Made by a program: the position numbers and the translations under genes. The notes under the pieces are model-generated. The model saw nothing but the letters and a program-made list of their open reading frames with translations. It ran no database searches and was not told the DNA's origin. Positions 34,114 to 43,662 of a stretch of 64,000 nt of DNA are shown here, one piece after another. The stretch's first letter is position 1; every line of letters starts with the position of its first letter. This DNA is from Mycetocola spongiae (GTDB lineage Bacteria > Actinomycetota > Actinomycetes > Actinomycetales > Microbacteriaceae), in the NCBI RefSeq assembly GCF_020424085.1, contig NZ_CP080203.1, forward strand, positions 806,001-870,000, in the 5' to 3' direction.

Positions 34114-35586
34114 GTGACCACCGAATTGCCCGCCCGCACCCGGCTCGGCGCCCAGCTTTCCCGCCGCAAGCCGCTTCCCGTGGCGGCGGCCACGGCCGAG
34201 GAGAATACCGGCCTGCGCCGAAGCATGGGCCTGTGGCAGCTCACGATGATCTCGATCGGCGCCACCCTGGGCACCGGGGTATTTGTGGTCCTGGGCACCG
34301 CGGTCCCGATGGCCGGGCCGGCCGTGTGGATCGCGTTTATCATCGCGGGATTTACCGCGCTGCTCTCCGCGCTCTCCTATGCCGAGATGGCCGGAAGCGT
34401 CCCGGTATCGGGCTCGAGCTATTCCTATGCCTATGCGACCCTCGGCGAGGGCCTGGCCTGGGTATGTGGCTGGTGCCTGGTCCTGGAATACGCGGTCTCG
34501 GTGGCGGCCGTGGCCGTGGGCTCGGGCGAATATATTAACGATGCCCTGGGCCTATTTGGCATCCACCTGCCCGCGGCGATTGCCGGGGCCCCGGGCGATG
34601 GCGGAATCGTCAATCTGCCCGCCGCGGCGATTGTGCTGCTCGCGATGGTGCTGCTGATCCGCGGCACCCGCGAGTCCATCGCGATCAACACCATCATGGT
34701 GGTGCTGAAGATCGCCGTGATGCTGATGTTTGTGGCGATCGCCTTCACCGCCTTCCACGCCCAAAACTTCGAGCCGCTCGCGCCGATGGGTGCCGCCGGA
34801 ATCTCCGCCGCCGCCTCGCGGGTATTTTTCTCCTATATCGGCTTTGATGCCGCATCCACCGCGGGCGAGGAGGCCAAAAACCCGCAGCGGGATATGCCGC
34901 GCGCGATCCTGCTCTCGCTGGGCATCGTCACGGTGGTTTATATTCTGGTGGCCGTGGCCGCGATCGGGGCCCGCCCCTGGGATACCTTCAGCGATAACGG
35001 CCCCACGCTCGCGGCCATCCTGAACGATATTACGCAGACGCCGTGGATCGCCCTGGTGATGGCCATCGGCGCGGTGATCGCTATTGCCAGCGTGGTCCTC
35101 ACTGTGCTCTACGGGCAGACCCGCATCCTGATGAGCATGGCCCGCGACGGCATGGTGCCGAGTATTTTTGCGCGCATCTCCCCGCGCACCCACACCCCCG
35201 TGGCCGGCACCGTGATCGTGAGTGTGGCCGTGGCGATCACCGCGGCCCTGATCCCACTCGGCGAGCTGGCCGATGCCACCAGCATCGGCACCCTATTTGC
35301 CTTTGCCCTGGTGAACCTCTCGGTGATCTATCTGCGCTGGAAGCGGCCCGCCCTGCCGCGCACATTCCGCGTGCCGCTATTTCCCGTGGTGCCGCTGCTG
35401 GGCTTTGGCTTTTGTGTTTATCTGATGATCACGCTTGGCACCACCACCTGGATCGTTTTCCTGCTCTGGATGCTGGTGGGGGCCGCCGTCTACCTGGGGT
35501 ATAGCCGCCGCCGTTCCGTGGTCGGGGCCCTGAGCGAGGCCGAGTATGCCGAGGCCCAGGCCGCCTCGGACGAATCCAACCGCTAG
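34114..35586 (+). CDS. APC-family amino-acid permease (cationic amino-acid transporter type)
   Basis: A 490-residue membrane protein with about 12 segments. MISIGATLGTGVFVVLG near residue 48 is the APC substrate-backbone motif in segment 1. FSYIGFDAASTAGEEAKNP near residue 245 is the conserved segment-6/7 motif, as in CAT-type permeases. GQTRILMSMARDGMVP follows. The start GTG 34114 lacks a strong ribosome site. It probably imports or exchanges amino acids. The gene stands alone between a terminator and a convergent sugar operon. Confidence 0.87.
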   Translation: MTTELPARTRLGAQLSRRKPLPVAAATAEENTGLRRSMGLWQLTMISIGATLGTGVFVVLGTAVPMAGPAVWIAFIIAGFTALLSALSYAEMAGSVPVSGSSYSYAYATLGEGLAWVCGWCLVLEYAVSVAAVAVGSGEYINDALGLFGIHLPAAIAGAPGDGGIVNLPAAAIVLLAMVLLIRGTRESIAINTIMVVLKIAVMLMFVAIAFTAFHAQNFEPLAPMGAAGISAAASRVFFSYIGFDAASTAGEEAKNPQRDMPRAILLSLGIVTVVYILVAVAAIGARPWDTFSDNGPTLAAILNDITQTPWIALVMAIGAVIAIASVVLTVLYGQTRILMSMARDGMVPSIFARISPRTHTPVAGTVIVSVAVAITAALIPLGELADATSIGTLFAFALVNLSVIYLRWKRPALPRTFRVPLFPVVPLLGFGFCVYLMITLGTTTWIVFLLWMLVGAAVYLGYSRRRSVVGALSEAEYAEAQAASDESNR

Positions 35587-35600
35587 CCTCCGGTCGCTCC

Positions 35601-35623
35601 GGGGCGGGCCCCACGCCCGCCCC
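35601..35623. terminator. Hairpin between convergent genes
   Basis: GGGGCGGGC and GCCCGCCCC form a 9-bp stem between the amino-acid permease and the BadF-type kinase gene. No clear T run is present. Confidence 0.4.
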
Positions 35624-35631
35624 GGCCCCCG

Positions 35632-36615
35632 CTAACCGACCGGGCTCGCGAGGGATACGCGCACCCGCTCCCGCGCGATCCCCAGGATCTCCGGCCCCAC
35701 CCCCGCGGCGGCCAGCGCCAGCAGGCTCGCCCCCAGAATCGGCGGTTCGCGCACGATCTCGATGCGCGCCGCGGGGTCCTCGGCATAAATCCCGGAGGCG
35801 ATGCCGGCCAGCAGCCGCCGATTATCCGAGGCGATCACCCCGCCGCCGAGCACCACGGGCACCGCGGAACCCAGGAATCCCAGCCGGCGCAGCGTGGCCG
35901 TGGCCAGCGCCACGATCTCTTCCGCCTGACGATCCACCACCGAGCCCGCGACCGGGTCCCCCGCATCCGATTCGGCAAAAACCACCGGGCTCAGCGCCGC
36001 AAGCGTGGTGCGTTCGATCCGGCCAAAATGCAGCGCCTCGGTGACCGCCGAGACATCGGGAAGCCCCAGCGCGGCGGGCACGGTATGTTCAAGGGTGCTG
36101 CGCGGGCCGCGGCCATCGGCGCTACGGGCAGCATGCCAGAGCCCCCACTCGCCGATCGAAAAGCCACCACCCCAGTCCCCGGAGATCATGCCCAGGGCCG
36201 GGAAACGCACGGTTTCTCCGTCCGCGCGCACCCCCACACAGTTGATCCCGGTGCCGCAGACGATCGCCACCGCATCCGGTTCCGCTGTGCCGGCCCGCAG
36301 CAGCGCAAAGAGATCATTATCCACGACCAGGTGGCCCAGCTCCCCGTGCGGGAATGCCGCGGCGAGCCCCTCGGCAAATTCCACGATCTCGATCGGCAGA
36401 TCCAGGCCGGAAAGATAGACGTGGACCCGCTCGATCCGTTGCCCGGCCGCGGCCCCGAGGATCAGCTCACGAATCTGGGAGACCGCCGCGTCCAGGCCGA
36501 TCAGGTGCGGGCTGGTCCCGGTTCCCCGGGCGCGCCCCAGCACCTCCCCGTGCCGGTTCAGGGCCACGGCATCCGTTTTGGAGCCGCCCCCGTCCACGGC
36601 AATGATGACGCCCAT
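35632..36615 (-). CDS. BadF/BadG/BcrA-type kinase, N-acetylglucosamine-kinase-like
   Basis: A 327-residue ASKHA-fold kinase. AVDGGGSKTDAVALN at residues 6-20 is the phosphate-1 loop, VHVYLSGLDLP follows, AIVCGTGINCVG near residue 118 is phosphate-2, and VPVVLGGGVIASDNRRL is the adenosine motif. Members phosphorylate N-acetylglucosamine and related amino sugars. Its ATG shares one base with the GH4 stop codon (TAATG), so it is translationally coupled. It is the last gene of the ABC operon. Substrate by context: the sugar released from, or carried by, the imported glycoside. Confidence 0.82.
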   Translation of the reverse strand: MGVIIAVDGGGSKTDAVALNRHGEVLGRARGTGTSPHLIGLDAAVSQIRELILGAAAGQRIERVHVYLSGLDLPIEIVEFAEGLAAAFPHGELGHLVVDNDLFALLRAGTAEPDAVAIVCGTGINCVGVRADGETVRFPALGMISGDWGGGFSIGEWGLWHAARSADGRGPRSTLEHTVPAALGLPDVSAVTEALHFGRIERTTLAALSPVVFAESDAGDPVAGSVVDRQAEEIVALATATLRRLGFLGSAVPVVLGGGVIASDNRRLLAGIASGIYAEDPAARIEIVREPPILGASLLALAAAGVGPEILGIARERVRVSLASPVG

Positions 36616-37886
36616 TAACGCACCCAGGGCAGATAATCGGCATTGGCCGCAAGGAGCAAATCGGTGAGCTTTTCGGCGCGATCAAATTGCTGCACCAGCG
36701 GATGCGCGAGCATCGCCCGCAGCACCCGGTCGCGTCCACCGTGAATCGCCGCGTCCAGCGCCAGGCGCTCATAGCCGGCAACATGCGCGATGGTTCCGGC
36801 CAGATCGGGCTCCACCTCGGGAACCGGCAGGGCATGCACCCCGTCGGCCCCGATGATCGCGGGCACCTCGATCACGTGATCATCGGGCAGGAACGGCAAA
36901 ATACCGTTGTTTTGCAGGTTGACCACCTGCTCGTCCCGGCGATCGCCGTGCAGCGAGGCGATCAGATCCACCGCCGCCTCGGAATAAAAGGCCCCGCCGC
37001 GCTGGGCCAGAATCTCGGGCTTGGTCTGCACACTCGGATCGGCATAGAGCTCCAGCAGGGTCTGCTCCACGGCCATTACCGCCTCCGCCCGGGTGGGTGA
37101 GTCACGCTGCTCGCGCAGCACCTCGTCATGGGCATAAAAATAGCGCAGATAATAGGACGGAATGGTGCCCTGCAGCGCCAGCAGCGTCTCGGGCAGGTGC
37201 ACCTCCTCGGCCAGCTCCGGCAGGCGCGTGGCCAGCAGCTCGGGCAGCACATCGCGCCGGATACCGCCCTCGTTCAGGAAGACCTGACGCTCCCAGGTGA
37301 GATGGTTCAGGCCCACATGACCGAGGGTAATATCGCGGTGGTCCACGCCCAGCACCCGCGCAAATTTGCGCTGGAATCCGATCGCCACATTACACAGCCC
37401 CACGGCGCGGTGGCCCTCGTTCAGCAGCGCCCGCGTGACGATGCCCACGGGATTGGTGAAGTCCACGATCCACGCATTGGGCTTGGCATATTGCCGAATG
37501 GTCTCGGCCACCCGCAGTACCACGGGCACGGTGCGCAGCGCCTTGGCAAAGCCCCCCGGTCCGGTGGTCTCCTGGCCGATGCAGCAGGCCTCATGGGGCC
37601 AGGTCTCATCGGTATGCCGGGCGGCCTGGCCGCCGATGCGCAGCTGAATCAGTACCACATCCGCACCCGCCACGCCCGCCACCAGATCCTCGGTGGCGGT
37701 GACCGTGCCGGGGTGCCCGGCCGCGGCAAACATCCGCCGGGCCATGCCGCCCACCAGGCGGCGGCGCTCCTCGCTGGGGTCCACAAGCCACACCTCCTCG
37801 AGGGGTAGGATCTCGCGCAGCCGGGCGAAGCCGTCGATCAGTTCGGGGGTATAGGTGGACCCGCCACCGATAATGGTCAATTTCAT
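36615..37886 (-). CDS. Glycoside hydrolase family 4, 6-phospho-beta-glucosidase-like
   Basis: A 423-residue NAD- and metal-dependent glycosidase. The N-terminal Rossmann motif is IIGGGSTYTPELIDG at residues 5-19. GQETTGPGGFAKALRTVP near residue 110 is the family signature, VGLCNVAIG holds the metal-binding cysteine near residue 172, and HVGLNHLTW holds the metal histidine near residue 200. GH4 enzymes work by an oxidation-elimination mechanism, usually on 6-phospho-glycosides. AAAGGCTAAACATC precedes ATG 37886, 5 bp after the permease stop. Pairing with an ABC importer rather than a PTS is unusual and leaves the source of the 6-phosphate open. Confidence 0.88.
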   Translation of the reverse strand: MKLTIIGGGSTYTPELIDGFARLREILPLEEVWLVDPSEERRRLVGGMARRMFAAAGHPGTVTATEDLVAGVAGADVVLIQLRIGGQAARHTDETWPHEACCIGQETTGPGGFAKALRTVPVVLRVAETIRQYAKPNAWIVDFTNPVGIVTRALLNEGHRAVGLCNVAIGFQRKFARVLGVDHRDITLGHVGLNHLTWERQVFLNEGGIRRDVLPELLATRLPELAEEVHLPETLLALQGTIPSYYLRYFYAHDEVLREQRDSPTRAEAVMAVEQTLLELYADPSVQTKPEILAQRGGAFYSEAAVDLIASLHGDRRDEQVVNLQNNGILPFLPDDHVIEVPAIIGADGVHALPVPEVEPDLAGTIAHVAGYERLALDAAIHGGRDRVLRAMLAHPLVQQFDRAEKLTDLLLAANADYLPWVR

Positions 37887-37891
37887 GATGT

Positions 37892-38773
37892 TTAGCCTTT
37901 AACTCCGGTGAGGGTGATTCCCTCGACAAAGATTTTTTGAGCAAAAAAGAAGATCAGGACAACCGGCACCATAACCAGCATGGTCATCGCCATGGTCAGG
38001 CCCCAGTCGGTGCCGTGGGCGCCGCGGAAGGTCGCCAGCCCATAGGCCACGGGCCACCACTGCGGGCTCTCCGAGGCATAGAGCAGCGGACCGTAATAAT
38101 CGTTCCAGGAGTGGAAAAACGCGAAAATTCCGGCGGCGGCGATACCCGGCTTGGCCATCGGCACCACCACCCGCAGCAGCACGCCCCATTCGCTACAGCC
38201 GTCCAGGCGGGCGGCATCGGCGTATTCCTTGGGAACGGTGAGGAAAAACTGGCGCAGCAGGAAGATCGAAAACGCGTCCCCGAGCAGATTGGGAAGGATC
38301 AGCGGCCACAGCGTGCCGGTGAGACCCAGGTTGCTCCACAAGACATATACGGGTACCGCGGTGACCTGCGGCGGCAAGAGCATCGCGACGATGATCGCCA
38401 AAAAGATGATATTCGCCCCGGGGATTTTAATCTTGGCCAAGACATACGCGGCGGGCACCGAGGACAGCAGCATCAGCAGCGTGGCGGTGATCGCATAAAA
38501 CGCGGAATTGGCAAACCAGCGGCCCAGCGGGGCCTTCTCAAATACCGTGAGATAGTTGCCCCACTCCCAGCTGCGCGGCCAGATCGAGGCGGTGAGGGCC
38601 TGATCGCTGGGCATCAGCGAGGTGAGAAAAACAAAGACGATCGGGGCGATAAACAGCACCGCGAGGATCGAGAGCACCAGATGCTCGGCCACCCAGGCGG
38701 CGAGGGATTTCCCGCGGCGACGCGGCTTTATCCGGGAGGTGGTTGGGGTGGAGCGCGCGGTCAGTGCGGTCAT
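37892..38773 (-). CDS. Sugar ABC transporter permease (MalG type)
   Basis: A 293-residue protein with six membrane segments. The EAA loop EYADAARLDGCSEWGVLLRV lies near residue 190. ATG 38773 (MTALTARS) overlaps the stop of the MalF-type gene by 4 bp (ATGA); the longer frame to 39241 is only an overlap into that gene. It forms the CUT1-type permease with the next protein. Substrate probably a di- or oligosaccharide. Confidence 0.92.
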   Translation of the reverse strand: MTALTARSTPTTSRIKPRRRGKSLAAWVAEHLVLSILAVLFIAPIVFVFLTSLMPSDQALTASIWPRSWEWGNYLTVFEKAPLGRWFANSAFYAITATLLMLLSSVPAAYVLAKIKIPGANIIFLAIIVAMLLPPQVTAVPVYVLWSNLGLTGTLWPLILPNLLGDAFSIFLLRQFFLTVPKEYADAARLDGCSEWGVLLRVVVPMAKPGIAAAGIFAFFHSWNDYYGPLLYASESPQWWPVAYGLATFRGAHGTDWGLTMAMTMLVMVPVVLIFFFAQKIFVEGITLTGVKG

Positions 38774-39783
38774 GATGCCCCCTCGGGCGAAAAGGCCTTG
38801 ACCTTGCGCATGAGGAGCACGAGGAAGATCGCGGCGACGATAAAAAGCAGCACGGCCAGCGCGGAGGCATAACCGAGCTGATACTGGCCGAACCCGCGGA
38901 CATATAGCCACTGGGTATAGGTGAGCAGGGAGCCATCGGGATATCCCAGCGTGACGCCCGCGCCCTGCCCTACCGTGGCCTTGCCCGAGGCCACGGCGCT
39001 GGCCACCGCGGCCTCCGTGAAGTATTGCAGCGCCGCGATCACCCCCGTGATCAGGGCGAAGACCAGCACCGGGGTGATATTGGGCAGCGTGACATAGCGC
39101 ACCTGCGCAAATGCTCCCGCGCCGTCCAGCGCGGAGGCCTCGTATTGATCCCGGGGCACATCCAGGAGCGCGGCGAGGAAAATGATCATGATATCGCCCA
39201 TGACCCAGATGCCCAGGAGCAGCAGCGAGGGCTTGGACCAATCGGGATCGTTAAACCACAGGGGGCCCTGGATGCCGATGGATTTGAGGATCAGGTTTAC
39301 CGGGCCCGTTCCGGGGTTAAACAGGAAGACAAACGCCACGACCGAGGCCACGGGAGGCACCAGGGCGGGCAGATAAAACAGGGTGCGCCAGAGGCCGGTG
39401 GCCCGCTTAGCCCGGGCCAGGAGACCCGCGGTCAGCAGGGCGGTCACCAGCTTCACCGGGGTCAGGATGAGGATAAACCACAGCGTATTCAGCGCGGCGG
39501 TCCACACCATCGGGTCCTTGGTGAAGAGGTATTCATAATTGCGCAGCCCGATCCATTCGGGCGGGGAGACCAGGTCAAAACGGGTGAAGGAATAGTACAC
39601 ACTGGCCAGCAGCGGATAGCCAAAAAACACCAGGATGCCCAGCACGGCCGGCGCAATCATCGCCAGGACGGCCCAGTTCACGCGCCGCGGGCGCGGCGAC
39701 GCGAGGGAGGGCGCTGCCTCGGGGCGGGCGGAGGGGCGGGTCCGGGAATCTGCCCGCCCCTCCGAGATCGTGATCGGGGTCAT
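38770..39783 (-). CDS. Sugar ABC transporter permease (MalF type)
   Basis: A 337-residue protein with six membrane segments after a 35-residue polar N-terminus. The EAA loop is DQYEASALDGAGAFAQVRYV near residue 218. The start is 1 bp after the binding-protein stop codon, and its own stop overlaps the MalG-type start. An inserted loop (ASAVASGKATVGQGAGVTLG) between segments 5 and 6 may shape substrate specificity. Confidence 0.92.
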   Translation of the reverse strand: MTPITISEGRADSRTRPSARPEAAPSLASPRPRRVNWAVLAMIAPAVLGILVFFGYPLLASVYYSFTRFDLVSPPEWIGLRNYEYLFTKDPMVWTAALNTLWFILILTPVKLVTALLTAGLLARAKRATGLWRTLFYLPALVPPVASVVAFVFLFNPGTGPVNLILKSIGIQGPLWFNDPDWSKPSLLLLGIWVMGDIMIIFLAALLDVPRDQYEASALDGAGAFAQVRYVTLPNITPVLVFALITGVIAALQYFTEAAVASAVASGKATVGQGAGVTLGYPDGSLLTYTQWLYVRGFGQYQLGYASALAVLLFIVAAIFLVLLMRKVKAFSPEGAS

Positions 39784-39784
39784 A

Positions 39785-41134
39785 TTAGGGACCGTTCACC
39801 AGGTCAAGCGCATCATCGATCTGCTTATCCACGCCCTTGAGGCCCTCGGTGAGATCGCCACCCTTACCCGACTGATACTTCACCCAGTAGTCACCAAAGG
39901 CCTGCTGGAATCCCCCGCCGTTGGGGCTGGAGGGGTTCGAGGCGGTTTTGGGGTGCTCGGCAATATCGATGAAGGTCTGATACTGCTCGGTGACCTGCAG
40001 ATCCGGGGAGGTCAGTGCCGCGTGGGTTGTGGGCAGGTTTTTCAGGCCGTTGGCCATCTTCACCAGGGCCTCGGTATCGGTGGTCAGATATTTCAGTAGC
40101 GCCCAGGACAGCTCCGGAACCTTGGAACCCTTGGCGATACCGATCACATTGCCGGTGATATAGCCGGCGCCGTAGAGATCCTCATAGCCCACCGCGGTGG
40201 GGAAGGGAGCGGTGCCATAGCGCACATCGGGGGCCTGGGCCTCGAGGAACGCGGTGCGGTATTCGCCGTCGATCTGCATCGCAAGCTGCCCGGTCTGAAA
40301 GGCGTTATCCGCCGAGAACTCCTGGCCCAGGCCCGCGGTGAACGCCTGTAGCTTGTCGTAGCCGATCTTATCCACGTAGTTTTTTTGCCATTCCATCAGC
40401 ACGGGCCAGTTTTTATCCGAGCCAATCGCGCTGGTGCTATCGGCGTTAAGCCATTCGCCACCCACCGCGGGACCAAAATGCGAGGGGGTGTTTTCGTACA
40501 TGCCCATGAACGGGTTAAAGCCAAGCGTTTTAATCGAGCCATCGGGGTTCAGCACGGTGAGCTTCTCGGCCACCTGCTCCAGCTCCGCGAGGGTCTTCGG
40601 CGGCTCGGTGATGCCCGCGGCATCAAACATGTCCTGGTTATAAAACAGCGCGTTTACATCGGAGAGGATGGGCATCGCACAGCGCACGTCATCGTATTCC
40701 GTATAGTTTTTGACGGTATCCGAGAACTGCGAGAGGTCCACGTCATCGCGTTCGATATAGGGCCCCAAATCGCGGAAGGCCCCGGTGGAACAGAAATTAC
40801 CCACCACATCGGTGGAATAGGACAGCCCCACGTCGATATTGCCGCCGGCCGCGATGACCTTGCGCATTTTTTCGTCGTCCTGGCCGTCGTGAACATCCAC
40901 CTTCACGCCGGGGTTCTTGGCCTCAAAATCATCCACCACCGACTGGATAACGGCGCCCTCCCGGTCGGAGAAGAAGTGCCAGAGCGACACGGTTCCCTCG
41001 AGTTTTTCCGGGGCGGATTCTTCCATTCCAGCCCCGGGGCCGCCGGAGGAACAGCCCATCAGGGCCACCACCGATCCGGCGATCAGCGCCGTGGATAGCA
41101 GCCACGGGCGGTGTGTAGCGGTGCGTCGTTGCAT
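39785..41134 (-). CDS. Sugar-binding lipoprotein (CUT1 family 1)
   Basis: About 449 residues. A signal peptide ends in lipobox LMGC (VVALMGCSSGG). The mature sequence starts GTVSLWHFFSDREGAVIQSV and includes NALFYNQDMFDAAGITEPPK with GYITGNVIGIAKGSKVPE, typical oligosaccharide-binding protein features. ATG 41134 (MQRRTATH) has GAGG 8 nt upstream; ATG 41155 (MKSEANS) is an alternative. It is the first structural gene of the operon, 115-135 bp after the ROK gene on the same strand. Confidence 0.9.
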   Translation of the reverse strand: MQRRTATHRPWLLSTALIAGSVVALMGCSSGGPGAGMEESAPEKLEGTVSLWHFFSDREGAVIQSVVDDFEAKNPGVKVDVHDGQDDEKMRKVIAAGGNIDVGLSYSTDVVGNFCSTGAFRDLGPYIERDDVDLSQFSDTVKNYTEYDDVRCAMPILSDVNALFYNQDMFDAAGITEPPKTLAELEQVAEKLTVLNPDGSIKTLGFNPFMGMYENTPSHFGPAVGGEWLNADSTSAIGSDKNWPVLMEWQKNYVDKIGYDKLQAFTAGLGQEFSADNAFQTGQLAMQIDGEYRTAFLEAQAPDVRYGTAPFPTAVGYEDLYGAGYITGNVIGIAKGSKVPELSWALLKYLTTDTEALVKMANGLKNLPTTHAALTSPDLQVTEQYQTFIDIAEHPKTASNPSSPNGGGFQQAFGDYWVKYQSGKGGDLTEGLKGVDKQIDDALDLVNGP

Positions 41135-41269
41135 CGAATTAGCCTCACTCTTCATTGGGTGTTTTATCGGGGACGGCCGCGGGGGCGGCCGGTTTTTGGC
41201 AACACAATCACCGCCGCCGGGCGGCGGGGAAAGTGTTCACGCCCGGGGGCGTGCTTTTCGGGGGACCCG

Positions 41270-42454
41270 CTAGCCGGGGGTCACCGCCAGAAAAAGTCTT
41301 TCGCGCAGCTCGTTTATCAGCACCCAGCGGGCGCCGCTGAGCACGGGATGGGTTACCACGCCGGCCGGGCTGATCCGCGGGGACCAGCGGGTATGGGCGC
41401 GGATATGTTCACTCACGAGGGTCGCGAGCTCCTCGCCGCCGAGTGCCCCGGTGGGGCCGCCCAGCAGCAGAAGTTCGGGGTCGAGTACCGCCAGTACCGG
41501 CGCGATTCCCAGGGCAATCCGCGGGGCAAACTCGCTCAGGATCGCGCTGCGCGCGGGATGGGCCTGGATCTCGGCAAGCATACTCTCGAAGCCCGTGGCG
41601 GTCAGGCCGTGGGCGCGGGCTATCCCGATCAGCGCATCCCCGCTGATCAGATCCTGCAGATCGCGCGCCTCGGGGTCAATCTCGGTGGCGGCGCGGGGCA
41701 CGGCAAGATACCCCATTTCGCCGGCTCCCCCGGAGGCTCCCGCATGCAGTACACCGCCGATATCCACCGCGAGGCCCAGGCCGTTGCCCACCCAAAACAG
41801 CGCAAATCCGCCGGCCTCCGCGCCCGCGCCGGAGGCATCGGTGCGCTCGGCCACGGCCGCGAGGTTCACGTCATTGGAGAGCAGGAGATCCAGGCCCAGT
41901 TCACGTTCCAGCGTGGCCCGCACCTCGTGCCGGGGCCAGCCCGGGAGCTCATCGGTGAAGTTCAGCTCATCGGTCTGTGGGTTCACTGCCCCCTGCAGCC
42001 CCACGGCGGCCACGGCCACGGCGGTGTGATTGGCGCCGGCGGCCTCGCAGGCCCGCGCGATCGCGTCCCGCAGCTCCGCGGCGGCACCGGGCGCGGAGGC
42101 GCCGGGCTGCGGCCGATATTCCACCACCGGGCCCACGCCACCCACGGCATCCACCACGCAGGAGCGAATCACCTCGGGCTGCACATCGATGGCCACCCCC
42201 CAGGTATGTCCCCGGCGCACACCATAGGACACAGCATTGGGGCCGCGCCCCCCGGAGAGCTCCCCCACCGCCTCTATCAGCGCGGCGGATTCGAGCCGGG
42301 CGATCATCTGTGAGGCCGTGGGCTTGGAGAGCCCGGAGAGTTCCCCGAGCTGATTGCGGGTCAGGGCGCCATGCTGAAGAAACAGGGCCAGGGCCGTGCG
42401 ATCATTGGTGGCGCCGAGCCAGGACGGTGTGCCGGGAAGCGATCGAATGGTCAA
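41270..42454 (-). CDS. ROK-family transcriptional regulator of the sugar operon
   Basis: A 394-residue protein. The N-terminal winged helix (TRNQLGELSGLSKPTASQMI) is followed by a ROK domain with AVGLQGAVNP, LSNDVNLAAVAER, GNGLGLAVDIGGVLHAGASG and LLLLGGPTGALG. The kinase zinc motif is missing, as in regulators. Start TTG 42454 is supported by GAGGGGAT 7 nt upstream and by a promoter about 50 bp further up. It precedes the binding protein, permeases, GH4 and kinase genes on the same strand, so it is probably their local repressor. Ligand unknown. Confidence 0.88.
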   Translation of the reverse strand: MTIRSLPGTPSWLGATNDRTALALFLQHGALTRNQLGELSGLSKPTASQMIARLESAALIEAVGELSGGRGPNAVSYGVRRGHTWGVAIDVQPEVIRSCVVDAVGGVGPVVEYRPQPGASAPGAAAELRDAIARACEAAGANHTAVAVAAVGLQGAVNPQTDELNFTDELPGWPRHEVRATLERELGLDLLLSNDVNLAAVAERTDASGAGAEAGGFALFWVGNGLGLAVDIGGVLHAGASGGAGEMGYLAVPRAATEIDPEARDLQDLISGDALIGIARAHGLTATGFESMLAEIQAHPARSAILSEFAPRIALGIAPVLAVLDPELLLLGGPTGALGGEELATLVSEHIRAHTRWSPRISPAGVVTHPVLSGARWVLINELRERLFLAVTPG

Positions 42455-42509
42455 CGCCGAAATCCCCTCAGTGGAATGGTGGTGGTGTCCGCCAATGTAT
42501 CAGGAAAGA

Positions 42510-42538
42510 ATCTTATTAGTAAAGAACCTTTCGGATAA
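42510..42538 (-). promoter_or_regulatory. Promoter of the second ROK gene
   Basis: On the minus strand TTATCC (42533-42538), a 17-nt spacer and TAAGAT (42510-42515). The complementary strand carries GATAAT at 42534-42539, a possible -10 box for the divergent hydrolase, so the two promoters overlap. Confidence 0.5.
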
Positions 42539-42629
42539 TTTTTCCGCGAATGCTGGTTTTCCCCGCGAATCCCCGGAACGTCCGGGTGGCAACCGCCGGG
42601 CGGCCGGTTTTCCCCGCAGAATAGAAGAC

Positions 42630-43571
42630 ATGCTCTCCCCGCGCCTCGACCCCAATCTTGCGCATTGGCTGGCGAATGCCCCGCGTCACGGCACCCCGGG
42701 ACGGCCACGCTTTCGCCCGGCGGGTCCCGAGCTGGAGAGCGTAAATAACCTCGCGCTGCGGCGCCCCGATGGCTCGGAACTCCCCTGCCGCCGGTACCGC
42801 TCACGGCCGGTGGCAAGCGAGGGCACCCCACCCGGCATCACGGTGGTTTATATTCACGGCGGATCCTTTATCGGCGGCGATCTGGATACGCATGATCGGG
42901 CCTGCCGCCGAATCGCCCTGAGCACCGAATACGAGGTGCTGGCCCTGGACTATCGGCGAGCGCCCGAGCACCCCGCCCCAGCGGCGCTTGATGATGTCCT
43001 CTTGGCCTGCCGCGGGATCACCGATGCGGGAGGCATTCCCGCGCTGGCCGGGGATAGCGCGGGTGGCCTGATTGCGCTCCTGGCGGCACGGCTACTCCTG
43101 GCCGAGGGCGCGCGCCTGGCGCCGCTACTGCTGATCACCCCCAATGCCGATCTGACGCTCTCGCTTCCCAGCGTGGAGGAGTTTGGATTTGGTTGGGGCT
43201 TGGACGCCGAGGAATTGCGCGGAAATATTGCGTCCTGGCTCCCCTCGCGCTCACCGCGCGCCCTGGCCCGATTTAGTCCGCTCCAGGCACGCTTTCCGCC
43301 CCTGCCCACGGTTCTGCTCGGCCGCGCGGGATACGATCCCCTGGTTGATGAGGGGCAGGCCCTGGCCGAGCGCCTGCGTGCCCAGGGCACGGTGGTTCAC
43401 GATCGCCTCTTTCCCACACTCCTGCACGGCTTTGTGAATTTTGATGCGCTCTCCCCGGCGGCCCGGGCCGCGGGTGACACCCTCTTCACGGAGTTTGCGG
43501 GCCTCCTGCGCCGGGAAACTCCCGATATCCACAGCACCTCAAGCTGCACCATCTTTCCACAGTTCCACTAG
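42630..43571 (+). CDS. Alpha/beta hydrolase, hormone-sensitive-lipase family
   Basis: A 313-residue esterase-type hydrolase. The oxyanion-hole motif VVYIHGGSFIGGD lies near residue 75 and the nucleophile motif GDSAGG near residue 138. An aspartate in AGYDPLVDEG and a histidine in LHGFVNF complete the likely triad. ATG 42630 (MLSPRLDP) is preferred; upstream codons in the same frame cross the ROK promoter. It is divergent from the ROK gene and may share its control. The substrate is probably a short-chain or bulky ester. Confidence 0.85.
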   Translation: MLSPRLDPNLAHWLANAPRHGTPGRPRFRPAGPELESVNNLALRRPDGSELPCRRYRSRPVASEGTPPGITVVYIHGGSFIGGDLDTHDRACRRIALSTEYEVLALDYRRAPEHPAPAALDDVLLACRGITDAGGIPALAGDSAGGLIALLAARLLLAEGARLAPLLLITPNADLTLSLPSVEEFGFGWGLDAEELRGNIASWLPSRSPRALARFSPLQARFPPLPTVLLGRAGYDPLVDEGQALAERLRAQGTVVHDRLFPTLLHGFVNFDALSPAARAAGDTLFTEFAGLLRRETPDIHSTSSCTIFPQFH

Positions 43572-43662
43572 CCCCCCCTGCCCTCTCCCCGCCTCGCCCC
43601 TTTTACTGGATACACCCCGCTTTTCCGCGGGAGTTAACATCCCCACGAGGCTAGGAGAGCCC

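Noticed and set aside
38774-39241. N-terminal extension of the MalG-type permease
   Set aside because: It lies entirely inside the MalF-type gene in another frame; the ATGA overlap at 38770-38773 marks the real start.
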